From NCBI GenBank assembly GCA_002352135.1, contig DEHW01000027.1:855-6050 (forward strand): DNA of 5,196 bases, read 5' to 3'. Shown one piece after another: positions 1-4,997 of this stretch (position 1 is its first letter; every line of letters starts with the position of its first letter). Made by a program: the position numbers and the translations under genes. The DNA comes from Lysobacterales bacterium UBA2790. Its GTDB lineage: Bacteria > Pseudomonadota > Gammaproteobacteria > Xanthomonadales > Xanthomonadaceae. The notes below the pieces were generated by a model. That model saw nothing but the letters and a program-made list of their open reading frames with translations, ran no database searches and was not told the DNA's origin.

Positions 1-201
1 GATGATGGCGCGCAGTCCGCGTGTCTGCGCGGACTCGGCGTAGGCGAACAGCAGATCTGGCGTGCGATGGGCAGAGACGACCTGAACTTCGTGCGCTACA
101 CCAAGCGCTTCGAGACGCTGTACGGCGTGCTGCATCGTGTCCCAGTCGGATCGCGAACCCATCACCACGCCTACGCGCGGTGTGACAGTGGATGTGGCCA
201 C
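1..201 (-). CDS. purE: N5-carboxyaminoimidazole ribonucleotide mutase (PurE), N-terminal part, cut by the left edge
   Basis: PurE converts N5-CAIR to CAIR in cytosolic de novo purine synthesis, normally after PurK. Reading the minus strand from 201 gives 67 uninterrupted codons. They contain the PurE N-terminal signature VVMGSRSDWDTM (residues 12-23, substrate-binding Ser/Asp loop) and VVSAHRTPDLL (residues 41-51), both strongly conserved in class I PurE. The catalytic GGAAHLPG histidine region and the rest of the protein lie left of position 1. The start is taken as GTG at 201-199, because an AAGG-containing Shine-Dalgarno sequence lies about 8 nt upstream on the minus strand and no ATG occurs in frame before the MGS motif. 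An ATG at 233-231 is out of frame and runs into a stop. The gene is transcribed divergently from the Trm112-like/nadC pair. purK often follows purE, but that position is outside the window. The family call is secure; the exact start is less so. Confidence 0.95.
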   Translation of the reverse strand, partial: MATSTVTPRVGVVMGSRSDWDTMQHAVQRLEALGVAHEVQVVSAHRTPDLLFAYAESAQTRGLRAII

Positions 202-276
202 GCTGATGCCCTTGCGGCGGAGTCGGGGCGCATAGTCTAGTCGCGTCCCGCGCCGCCGTCCTCGCCACAGCGTGCT

Positions 277-305
277 TTGCATTGCGTCCGGACGATTGCG
301 ACAAT
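277..305 (+). promoter_or_regulatory. Weak candidate sigma-70 promoter for the Trm112-like/nadC pair
   Basis: TTGCAT (277-282) and GACAAT (300-305) are separated by exactly 17 nt. The -35 matches the consensus at only 3 of 6 bases and the -10 at 4 of 6. Transcription would begin near 312, just upstream of the ribosome binding site at 320-325, leaving a leader of about 20 nt. The spacer contains the perfect 10-bp palindrome CGTCCGGACG (285-294). It is supported by position and spacing rather than by strong boxes, so it is tentative. Confidence 0.3.
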
Positions 306-309
306 CCGG
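288..309. repeat. Small dyad (bulged stem-loop) in the divergent purE/Trm112 intergenic region
   Basis: GATTG (294-298) and CAATC (302-306) form a 5-bp stem with the 3-nt loop CGA. CCG (288-290) and CGG (307-309) extend it across a 3-nt bulge on the left arm. It overlaps the candidate -10 element of the plus-strand promoter and the palindrome CGTCCGGACG (285-294). It could be an operator or simply chance symmetry in GC-rich DNA; no known binding-site consensus was recognised. Confidence 0.25.
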
Positions 310-319
310 CGATTGCAGA

Positions 320-325
320 GAAGGA
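320..325 (+). promoter_or_regulatory. Ribosome binding site fixing the Trm112-like start
   Basis: GAAGGA lies 7 nt upstream of ATG 333, which is good Shine-Dalgarno sequence and spacing. This favours ATG 333 over an in-frame TTG at 282. That TTG would add 17 residues not typical of the family and has no evident ribosome binding site. Confidence 0.75.
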
Positions 326-332
326 CGCACCC

Positions 333-596
333 ATGCCTATCGATAAACGTCTGCTCGACATCCTGTGCTGTCCGCTCAGCCGCCAAGCCTTGCAGATGCT
401 GCCGCGTGAACGGCTCGACACGCTCAATTCGGCGATTGCCGCTGGCGGCGTCAAGCAGCATGACGGTGCGCCACTCAGCCAGTCGGTCGGCGAGGCGCTG
501 GTTACCGCCGATGGAAAACGTGCCTATCGGATTGACGATGGCATTCCTGTTCTGCTGATCGAGGAAGCCATCGAGCTCGATCTGCTCGGCGTCTAA
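333..596 (+). CDS. Trm112/YcaR-like small protein, 87 aa, lacking the zinc cysteines
   Basis: The start KRLLDILCCPLSRQAL (residues 5-20) and the end YRIDDGIPVLLIEEAI (65-80) match the two conserved blocks of the Trm112p-like/YcaR (UPF0434) family, with the C-terminal (R)DGIPVLL motif exact. In eukaryotes Trm112 activates several methyltransferases; bacterial members are mostly uncharacterised. Bacterial YcaR is about 60 aa and carries a CPxC zinc pair. Here the first block reads CCPLS, so the second ligand is absent, and no cysteines occur further on. The strands are separated by an extra helix-like segment of about 25 residues (roughly 24-55, RERLDTLNSAIAAGG). I recall similar cysteine-poor long homologues in xanthomonads. 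The stop is 4 bp before the nadC start, so the two genes are probably cotranscribed and may be translationally coupled. The family call is good; the function is unknown. Confidence 0.82.
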   Translation: MPIDKRLLDILCCPLSRQALQMLPRERLDTLNSAIAAGGVKQHDGAPLSQSVGEALVTADGKRAYRIDDGIPVLLIEEAIELDLLGV

Positions 597-600
597 GCGC

Positions 601-1458
601 GTGTTGAGCAATCCTGTCTTGAGCACGGCGGAAGCGGCGCAGGTTGCAGTCGATGTGCAGCGTGCGCTGGCGGAAGACCTGGGTTCTGGTGACGTGACGG
701 CTGACCTTCTTCCCGATCTTTCGGCCTGCGCCGAGCTGCGCTGCAAGTCGGAGGCGGTGATTGCTGGTCGGCCTTGGTTCGACGCCTGCTTTCTCGCCCT
801 GGACCCGTCGATGCAGATCGACTGGCAGGTTGCCGAAGGTGAGCACATCGATGCCGGGACCGTGATCTGCCGATTGAACGGGCGTCGCCGTGCCCTGGTG
901 TCGGCAGAGCGCTGCGCGTTGAATTTCCTGCAGACGCTGTCGGCAACAGCGACCGCCACGGCCCGCCATGTCGCCGTATTGCGAGGCAGCCGCACGCGCA
1001 TACTCGATACCCGCAAGACCTTGCCGGGACTGCGTCTGGCGCAAAAGTATGCGGTGCGTGCGGGCGGTGGCGTCAATCATCGACTGGGTTTGTACGACGC
1101 CGTCATGGTGAAGGAAAACCACATCGCCGCCGCAGGTTCCATTGCCGCTGTCGTCGCACGCGCTCGCGCCTTGCATCCGGGTGTTCCAGTTATCGTCGAA
1201 GTTGAAACGCTGGACGAGCTTGGGCAAGCCATGGACGCCCAAGCAGATCGCGTGCTGCTGGACGAGTTTGACGACGCGGGTCTGCATGCCGCCGTGGCGA
1301 TGGCTGCGGGTCGCGTACCGCTTGAAGTGTCAGGTGGCGTGCGTCTTGACGACCTGCCGCGCATTGCCGCAATCGGCGTGGACTATGTTTCCATCGGCAG
1401 TCTCACCAAGCATGTCGAAGCGGTCGATCTGTCCTTGCGAATCCTGCCACCCCCCTGA
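601..1458 (+). CDS. nadC: Nicotinate-nucleotide pyrophosphorylase (quinolinate phosphoribosyltransferase)
   Basis: NadC condenses quinolinate with PRPP, releasing CO2 and PPi, to give nicotinate mononucleotide, the last step specific to de novo NAD synthesis (cytosolic). The 285-aa product has normal length. The N-terminal sandwich domain contains EDLGSGDVTADLL (residues 25-37). The barrel domain contains ERCALNFLQTLS (103-114), DTRKTLPGLR (136-145), GGGVNHRLGLYDAVMVKENHI (155-175), VEVET (199-203), LLDEF (219-223), LEVSGGV (241-247) and DYVSIGSLTKH (261-271). By family alignment, R104, R138, K139, H160, R161, K171, an acidic residue of VEVE and D221 are the substrate and Mg/PPi-binding residues, and all are present. 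LDEF replaces the LDNF seen in E. coli NadC. The start is GTG 601 or TTG 604, with no clear Shine-Dalgarno sequence; coupling to the upstream stop at 596 is the likely solution. The stop codon lies inside a perfect palindrome. Confidence 0.96.
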   Translation: MLSNPVLSTAEAAQVAVDVQRALAEDLGSGDVTADLLPDLSACAELRCKSEAVIAGRPWFDACFLALDPSMQIDWQVAEGEHIDAGTVICRLNGRRRALVSAERCALNFLQTLSATATATARHVAVLRGSRTRILDTRKTLPGLRLAQKYAVRAGGGVNHRLGLYDAVMVKENHIAAAGSIAAVVARARALHPGVPVIVEVETLDELGQAMDAQADRVLLDEFDDAGLHAAVAMAAGRVPLEVSGGVRLDDLPRIAAIGVDYVSIGSLTKHVEAVDLSLRILPPP

Positions 1459-1465
1459 TCAGGGG
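1452..1465. repeat. 14-bp perfect palindrome over the nadC stop codon
   Basis: CCCCTGATCAGGGG is perfectly self-complementary, with the TGA stop of nadC at 1456-1458 inside it. As RNA it can form a short 4-bp GC stem with a TGATCA loop. No T-run follows, so it is not a standard intrinsic terminator. Its arms (CCCTGA/TCAGGG) are the same as those of the hairpin at 1499-1517. Confidence 0.6.
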
Positions 1466-1498
1466 ATGGTGGCGAGTCACGGCTGGCAGCAAGGTATG

Positions 1499-1520
1499 CC
1501 CTGAATTGTGTTCAGGGGGT
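1499..1520 (+). promoter_or_regulatory. RBS-overlapping hairpin in front of the secreted-protein gene
   Basis: CCCTGAA (1499-1505) pairs perfectly with TTCAGGG (1511-1517) around the 5-nt loop TTGTG. The right arm is part of the purine-rich AGGGGGT (1514-1520), which is the only Shine-Dalgarno candidate for ATG 1527, at a spacing of about 6 nt. The stem would therefore partly mask the ribosome binding site. The hairpin is seen directly; its regulatory role is inferred. No T-run follows, so it is not an obvious terminator. Confidence 0.5.
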
Positions 1521-1526
1521 ACGTCC

Positions 1527-3101
1527 ATGCTTCGCTTAGCTCCGCTTTCCCAGTTTTGTGTTCGTGCAGCCTTCGGTGCTGCCTTGCTGATGCCCATGGC
1601 TGCGATGGCAGTCGACGATTACACCGGCGCGTGGTGGCGATCCGACGAGAGCGGCTGGGGCGTGTTTCTGGTCGATCAGGGCAACATGCTCGCGCCGTCC
1701 TGGTTCACCTACGGCGATGACGGAAAGGCGACCTGGTTCATCGTTTCCGGCGCGTTCAAGCAGGCGGATGGCAGCTACGTCGGTGATGTCTACAGCTTCA
1801 CGGGTGTTCCCTATTCGCAGATCAATGGGCAGGCATCCGATCCGGGCAATCGCGTCGGGACCTCGACATTCCGCTTCACCGATGCCAACACCTTGAAGCT
1901 TGACTACAACGTCGGCGGGCACCAGCAGACCAAGACCTTGAGTCGCTTCGATTGGGGTGATCAGGACCTGGTGTGCTCGCCCAGCACCGCCCCGGTCAGC
2001 AGCTTCACCAACTACACCGCGATGTGGTGGGATCCGTCACAGAGTGGTTGGGGTCTGCACGTCAATCACGTGGGCGACCTGATGGTCGCCACCTGGTACA
2101 CCTATGGTGCGGATCGTAAGGCGATCTGGTTGCAGGCCAGCACGACCAAGGGCGCAGATGGTGTGTATCGTGGCAAGCTCTATCAAGGCACCACGGGGAC
2201 GCCCTATCACCAGATCAATGGGCAGCCGGCGACCGCGGGTGTGAACGAAGTCGGTACCGCGAGTTTCAGCTTCTCCAATGGCGGCGCGGGTCAATTCAGC
2301 TACACCATCGGCTCGGTCACGCAAACCAAGAGTATCGTTCGTGCCGACTACGGCAATGCGGTATCCCAATGCCGGACCGTGACAGCAAGCAATCCCCCGC
2401 CTGCAGGTGGTAGCGATGAATGCTTCCCGCCGCTGGCTGTCGGCAACCGCATTGTCATTCGCGATGTGGGTTCGACCTCCGGAACGGATCAGCGTGTCAC
2501 CGGCACCACCACCTACAAGGGTCACCCCGTGTTTGTCCTGGAAGACCGACCGACTGATGGCAGCTCGCAAGGCGTCACCAAGGAATACGTCGAACAGACC
2601 GCGACGCACCGGATCTATCACGGTGGTGAGGGCTACATCCCGGAAGTACAGGCCAATGGCACCTTCGAGTACATCCCGCCCGTGCGTGTCCCTCGCGTGA
2701 CACCTGTTGGCTACACCGAAACCATGGATTACGTGATCCGCGCCAGCTACACGGCGCAAGGTGTAAACGTGACGGCGGATATAAATGTCCACGAGGTCCC
2801 GCTTCGCGTTGGCAGCGAGAACGCGAGTGCGCCCGCTGGCAGCTTCAGCAATGCGTGCAAGTTCGACACGACGATCCGGCTGAAGAGCAGCGTGTCGGCG
2901 GCCGGCTTCACGGTATCCACCATCACCGATGGGCGTGCGATCCAATGGTCGCACCCTGCCGTCGGGCCGGTTCGCAGTGAAGCCGATACAACCACGACGG
3001 TGAACACCACTGGTGGTTTTGCCGTCCCGCCGCAGGTGACGCAAAGCCATGTCGAGTCAGAACTGATCGAGGCGCTCATCAACGGCCAGCACTATCCCTG
3101 A
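1527..3101 (+). CDS. Secreted protein with two tandem Trp-rich repeats and an unrecognised C-terminal domain
   Basis: This 524-aa protein begins with a Sec-type signal peptide: basic N-end (R3, R13), hydrophobic core AAFGAALLMPMAAMA, and probable cleavage after AMA, residue 28. Two homologous units follow at about 32-150 and 163-281. YTGAWWRSDESGWG (32-45) matches YTAMWWDPSQSGWG (163-176), and PYSQINGQ (95-102) matches PYHQINGQ (226-233). These are in register at an offset of 131 with no gap. VGTSTFRF and VGTASFSF follow, and each unit ends in Cys (150, 281). Repeats of this WW..SGWG...TWYTYG kind are common in predicted exported proteins of Xanthomonadales and Burkholderiales; their function is unknown to me. 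A Pro/Gly linker (about 289-296) leads to a beta-rich C-terminal domain (298-524) with Cys 299 and 444; APAGSF (434-439) and HPAVGPVRSE (476-485) faintly recall DUF3108-like lipoprotein folds. ATG 1527 is chosen over TTG 1506 because the signal peptide and ribosome binding site fit it. It is soluble, with no lipobox or later membrane segment. Confidence 0.85.
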   Translation: MLRLAPLSQFCVRAAFGAALLMPMAAMAVDDYTGAWWRSDESGWGVFLVDQGNMLAPSWFTYGDDGKATWFIVSGAFKQADGSYVGDVYSFTGVPYSQINGQASDPGNRVGTSTFRFTDANTLKLDYNVGGHQQTKTLSRFDWGDQDLVCSPSTAPVSSFTNYTAMWWDPSQSGWGLHVNHVGDLMVATWYTYGADRKAIWLQASTTKGADGVYRGKLYQGTTGTPYHQINGQPATAGVNEVGTASFSFSNGGAGQFSYTIGSVTQTKSIVRADYGNAVSQCRTVTASNPPPAGGSDECFPPLAVGNRIVIRDVGSTSGTDQRVTGTTTYKGHPVFVLEDRPTDGSSQGVTKEYVEQTATHRIYHGGEGYIPEVQANGTFEYIPPVRVPRVTPVGYTETMDYVIRASYTAQGVNVTADINVHEVPLRVGSENASAPAGSFSNACKFDTTIRLKSSVSAAGFTVSTITDGRAIQWSHPAVGPVRSEADTTTTVNTTGGFAVPPQVTQSHVESELIEALINGQHYP

Positions 3102-3108
3102 GATCAGG
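3097..3108. repeat. 12-bp inverted repeat over the stop codon of the secreted-protein gene
   Basis: CCTGA (3097-3101) and TCAGG (3104-3108) flank GA; the gene's TGA stop (3099-3101) is inside the left arm. It repeats the CCTGA/TCAGG arms seen at 1452-1465 and 1499-1517. It is short and could be coincidental. Confidence 0.4.
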
Positions 3109-3131
3109 CGTCGCCACTGACTACGCGCTGC

Positions 3132-3141
3132 CCTGCGCAGG
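3132..3141. repeat. 10-bp palindrome abutting the terminator
   Basis: CCTGCGCAGG is a perfect palindrome. Its last two bases (GG) are the first two bases of the terminator stem at 3140, so the two structures compete for those bases. It is probably incidental or a minor alternative fold. Confidence 0.35.
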
Positions 3142-3177
3142 CCCGCTTCGCCGGATTGGTAAGCGGGCCACTTTTTT
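3140..3177 (+). terminator. Strong intrinsic terminator after the secreted-protein gene
   Basis: GGCCCGCTT (3140-3148) pairs perfectly with AAGCGGGCC (3161-3169), giving a 9-bp GC-rich stem with a 12-nt loop. It is followed after AC by six T (3172-3177). It lies 38 bp after the stop of the upstream gene and 57 bp before the corA start. It should separate the two transcripts. The T-run is on the plus side only, so termination is predicted for plus-strand transcripts. Confidence 0.92.
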
Positions 3178-3200
3178 CGGCAGTGGAAGGCGGACTCATC

Positions 3201-3206
3201 GATAAT
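3201..3206 (+). promoter_or_regulatory. Candidate -10 element of the corA promoter
   Basis: GATAAT matches the sigma-70 -10 consensus at 5 of 6 bases. It lies between the terminator of the previous gene and the corA ribosome binding site (TGAGGA, 3219-3224, 9 nt before ATG 3234). A promoter is needed here because of the terminator. No good -35 is visible 16-18 nt upstream, so an activator or a degenerate -35 would be required. Confidence 0.4.
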
Positions 3207-3233
3207 TCTCCTCATGACTGAGGATCGAATCGG

Positions 3234-4220
3234 ATGAGCAAGCAAGAGCGACTGAGCGTAGTGAACTGTGCGGCCTACGACGCCAAGGCCGGTCGCCGTG
3301 ATATTTCCGTTGACGACATCAGCGAAGTGTTGGCAAAGCCCGAGGGCTTTGTCTGGCTGGGGCTGCACGAGCCGGACGAGACCTTGCTGACGGCCCTGCG
3401 CGAAGAGTTCGGTTTGCACGAACTGGCCATTGAAGATGCGCATCACGCCCATCAGCGGCCGAAGATCGAACAATACGGCGATTCGCTGTTTCTCGCGGTG
3501 CATACCGTGCAACGCGTCAATGCGCGTGTCGTATTCGGGGAAACCCACGTCTTTCTCGGAAAACGATTTCTTGTGACGGTCCGCCACGGTGCATCGCTCA
3601 GTTATGCCGCGCCACGCGCACGCTGTGAGCGCGAGCCTGAGCGCCTGATGATGGGGCCGAGCTACGCGCTTTACGCGGTACTCGACTTCATCGTCGACAA
3701 CTATCTTCCTATCGTTGGCGAGTTCCAGCAGGCGCTGGATGATCTGGAACGCGACATTTTTGACGAGTCTTTCAAGCGCGAGACGATCCGCCGTCTTTAC
3801 GACCTGAAGGGTGATTTGGCCCGGCTCAGGTTGGCGGTCGCGCCGATGCAGGACATCCTCAGTCAATTGGTGCGTTTGCATCCCGAATTGATCCATGATC
3901 AATCGCGCCTCTATTTTCGCGATGTGTTCGATCATGCTGTACGGGTCAATGAAGCCACCGACACGCTGCGGGAAATGGTCGGTGCGGCCTTGTCGGTTAA
4001 TCTGTCACTGGTTACGGTTGCTCAAGGCGAGGTGGTGAAGCGCTTGGCAGGGTGGGCGGCTTTGCTTGCAGCACCGACCCTGCTGACCAGTTGGTATGGG
4101 ATGAATTTCCGTGGAATGCCGGAGCTATCGGCAGACTTCGGCTACCCGATCCTCGTGGGTGTCACGGGTCTGGTCTGTTTCAGTCTGTTCATTGTGCTGA
4201 AGCGGGCGAAGTGGTTGTAA
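3234..4220 (+). CDS. corA: CorA-family magnesium/cobalt transport protein
   Basis: CorA is a homopentameric inner-membrane channel for Mg2+ (and Co2+/Ni2+) uptake, gated by Mg2+ at its cytoplasmic domain. The 328-aa product has the usual length and order. A cytoplasmic alpha/beta N-domain (about 5-150) contains VWLGLHEPDE (40-49) and ELAIEDAHHAHQRPKIEQYGD (63-83). A long charged stalk helix (about 155-268) contains LYDLKGDLARLR (188-199) and LYFRDVFDHAVRVNE (226-240). Two C-terminal membrane helices (about 270-288 and 304-322) are joined by the signature YGMNFRGMPE (287-296), and a basic cytoplasmic tail KRAKWL ends the protein. GMN (289-291) is the invariant selectivity motif, and MPE in the periplasmic loop favours CorA over the Zn exporter ZntB. 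ATG 3234 is the first start after an in-frame TGA at 3219. The gene appears monocistronic: it is isolated by the terminator before it and 144 bp of intergenic DNA after it. No Mg-sensing leader was recognised. Confidence 0.95.
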   Translation: MSKQERLSVVNCAAYDAKAGRRDISVDDISEVLAKPEGFVWLGLHEPDETLLTALREEFGLHELAIEDAHHAHQRPKIEQYGDSLFLAVHTVQRVNARVVFGETHVFLGKRFLVTVRHGASLSYAAPRARCEREPERLMMGPSYALYAVLDFIVDNYLPIVGEFQQALDDLERDIFDESFKRETIRRLYDLKGDLARLRLAVAPMQDILSQLVRLHPELIHDQSRLYFRDVFDHAVRVNEATDTLREMVGAALSVNLSLVTVAQGEVVKRLAGWAALLAAPTLLTSWYGMNFRGMPELSADFGYPILVGVTGLVCFSLFIVLKRAKWL

Positions 4221-4266
4221 CAAAGAACGGCGATCAATCGTCCCAAGATCAGGCTAACGTGAAGGC

Positions 4267-4280
4267 GTGAGCTAGTTCAC
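4267..4280. repeat. Near-palindrome just upstream of the sigma-gene -35 box
   Basis: GTGAGCTAGTTCAC has 12 of 14 symmetric positions; the outer four bases on each side are perfect and one G/T pair breaks the symmetry. It ends 3 bp before TTGACA (4284-4289). The location suits an operator, or a weak hairpin at the end of the corA transcript. There is no T-run and no recognised consensus. Confidence 0.3.
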
Positions 4281-4283
4281 GAA

Positions 4284-4312
4284 TTGACAACGGCCCGTAT
4301 ATGAACGATAGC
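4284..4312 (+). promoter_or_regulatory. Candidate promoter of the sigma/anti-sigma pair
   Basis: A perfect sigma-70 -35 hexamer TTGACA (4284-4289) is followed at 17 nt by GATAGC (4307-4312), a poor -10 with 3 of 6 matches. Transcription would start near 4319, giving a leader of about 45 nt before ATG 4365. The strong -35 with a weak -10 could mean regulated expression. An ECF-type autoregulatory promoter was considered but no convincing pair of boxes was found. Confidence 0.4.
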
Positions 4313-4320
4313 TAAAGTTT

Positions 4321-4341
4321 GATCATGTCATTAACATCATC
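4321..4341. repeat. Imperfect 21-bp dyad in the sigma-gene leader
   Basis: GATCATGTCA and TAACATCATC flank a central T; 8 of 10 position pairs are complementary (mismatches at 4324/4338 and 4329/4333). It lies between the candidate promoter and the start codon, so it may be an operator or leader hairpin. The match is suggestive only. Confidence 0.3.
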
Positions 4342-4364
4342 GTGTAGCCACGGCATCGAGATCC

Positions 4365-4997
4365 ATGCAAGACCTCACTCCCAGCGATCCGAATGAAATC
4401 CAACAAACCGGTGAAGACGTGAATCCAGGCCTGGTCAGGCGCATTCGGCATGGCGATCGCGCCGCCGAGGCTGAGTTGGTGCGTCGCTATGGGCGCGGGC
4501 TGAAGCTCGTGTTGGAGCGTCGCATCAAGGATCCCGAGCTGGTTCAGGATGTTTTTCAAGAGACATTTCAAACGGTGCTCTTGCGTTTGCGTCAGGAGTC
4601 GATCGAGCAGCCAGATCGCTTGTCTGCCTTCATTCATCGCACCGCTTTGTACCTTGCCGTATCCCATTTCCGTAAGGAAAGCCGTCGCCTACCCACCGCC
4701 GATGTCGTCCAACTCGACCAGATTCTTGATGACAGTGCCAATCCTTACCTCCAATTGGCGCGTGAACAATTGCGCTGTGCAGTGATGCAGTTGCTCGACG
4801 AGTTGGATGTGCCGCGGGATCGGGAGTTGCTGATGCGGCACTACCTGCAGGATCAGGACAAAGCCACCCTCTGTGCGGATTTTCTGTTGAGCAGCGACCA
4901 GTTTGACAAGGTCTTGTCGCGTGCACGCCACCGATTGAAGCAGTTGCTTCTGCAGTACTTGCCGATGCACCAACGGCATGACGATGGTGAGTCATGA
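4365..4997 (+). CDS. ECF-type sigma-70 family RNA polymerase sigma factor
   Basis: This 210-aa protein has the two-domain ECF layout. A sigma-2 domain (about 23-107) contains LVRRIRHGDRAAEAELVRRYG (23-43), then PELVQDVFQETFQTVLLRLR (57-76), the core-binding/-10 region equivalent of the usual DAEDLVQETF pattern, then FIHRTALYLAVSHFRKESRR (89-108). A variable linker (about 109-140) leads to a sigma-4 domain (about 141-198) with RDRELLMRHYLQDQDKATL (151-169) and SRARHRLKQLLLQYL (185-199). No sigma-3 or region 1 is present. The helix-turn-helix turn reads LLSSDQFDKVL instead of the common G(I/V)S..TVKSRL, so promoter recognition may be atypical. ATG 4365 is the first start after an in-frame TAA at 4332; its ribosome binding site is weak (CGAGAT), and GTG 4419 is a possible alternative. 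Its stop overlaps the next gene by ATGA, implying translational coupling with a putative anti-sigma factor. Its regulon is unknown. Confidence 0.9.
   Translation: MQDLTPSDPNEIQQTGEDVNPGLVRRIRHGDRAAEAELVRRYGRGLKLVLERRIKDPELVQDVFQETFQTVLLRLRQESIEQPDRLSAFIHRTALYLAVSHFRKESRRLPTADVVQLDQILDDSANPYLQLAREQLRCAVMQLLDELDVPRDRELLMRHYLQDQDKATLCADFLLSSDQFDKVLSRARHRLKQLLLQYLPMHQRHDDGES

Noticed and set aside
282..332. TTG 282 as the start of the Trm112-like gene
   Set aside because: It has no Shine-Dalgarno sequence and its 17 extra residues are not family-like; ATG 333 has GAAGGA at a 7-nt spacing.
237..1076. 279-codon open frame on the minus strand across the Trm112-like gene and nadC
   Set aside because: It overlaps two clearly recognised plus-strand genes. 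Its Arg/Ala/Ser-rich translation shows no domain and fits an antisense shadow in GC-rich coding DNA.
1484..1500. Sigma-54-like promoter, TGGCAG...TATGC
   Set aside because: The GG-to-GC spacing is one base too long and the -12 box is poor, so it does not meet the strict sigma-54 spacing.
1506..1526. TTG 1506 as the start of the secreted-protein gene
   Set aside because: It lies inside the hairpin loop with no upstream ribosome binding site. ATG 1527 gives a canonical signal peptide and has AGGGGG just upstream.
2037..3050. 337-codon open frame on the minus strand opposite the secreted-protein gene
   Set aside because: It is long, but its composition is shadow-like (rich in R, G, A, T, I), with no recognisable motif or ribosome binding site. 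The plus strand has a signal peptide and an internal protein-level duplication, showing which strand is coding.
3057..3935. 292-codon open frame on the minus strand opposite corA
   Set aside because: It lies antisense to a securely identified corA and spans the terminator at 3140-3177; no domain is seen.
4221..4266. Intrinsic terminator after corA
   Set aside because: Only a weak CGAT/ATCG stem is present near 4231-4240 and no T-run follows; termination may be Rho-dependent.
4303..4330. ECF-type autoregulatory promoter (GAAC ... TGTCA) for the sigma gene
   Set aside because: The GAAC and GTC boxes are partial and the spacing is approximate. A TTGACA-based promoter is at least as good, and the sigma factor's own motif is unknown.
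4325..4396. 23-codon upstream reading frame overlapping the sigma-factor start
   Set aside because: It has no ribosome binding site, is out of frame with the sigma gene, and its length is expected by chance. A leader-peptide role cannot be supported.
4429..4440. GCCTG-GT-CAGGC inverted repeat inside the sigma gene
   Set aside because: It is short, lies within coding sequence, and is expected by chance at this GC content; it was not counted with the CCTGA/TCAGG dyads.
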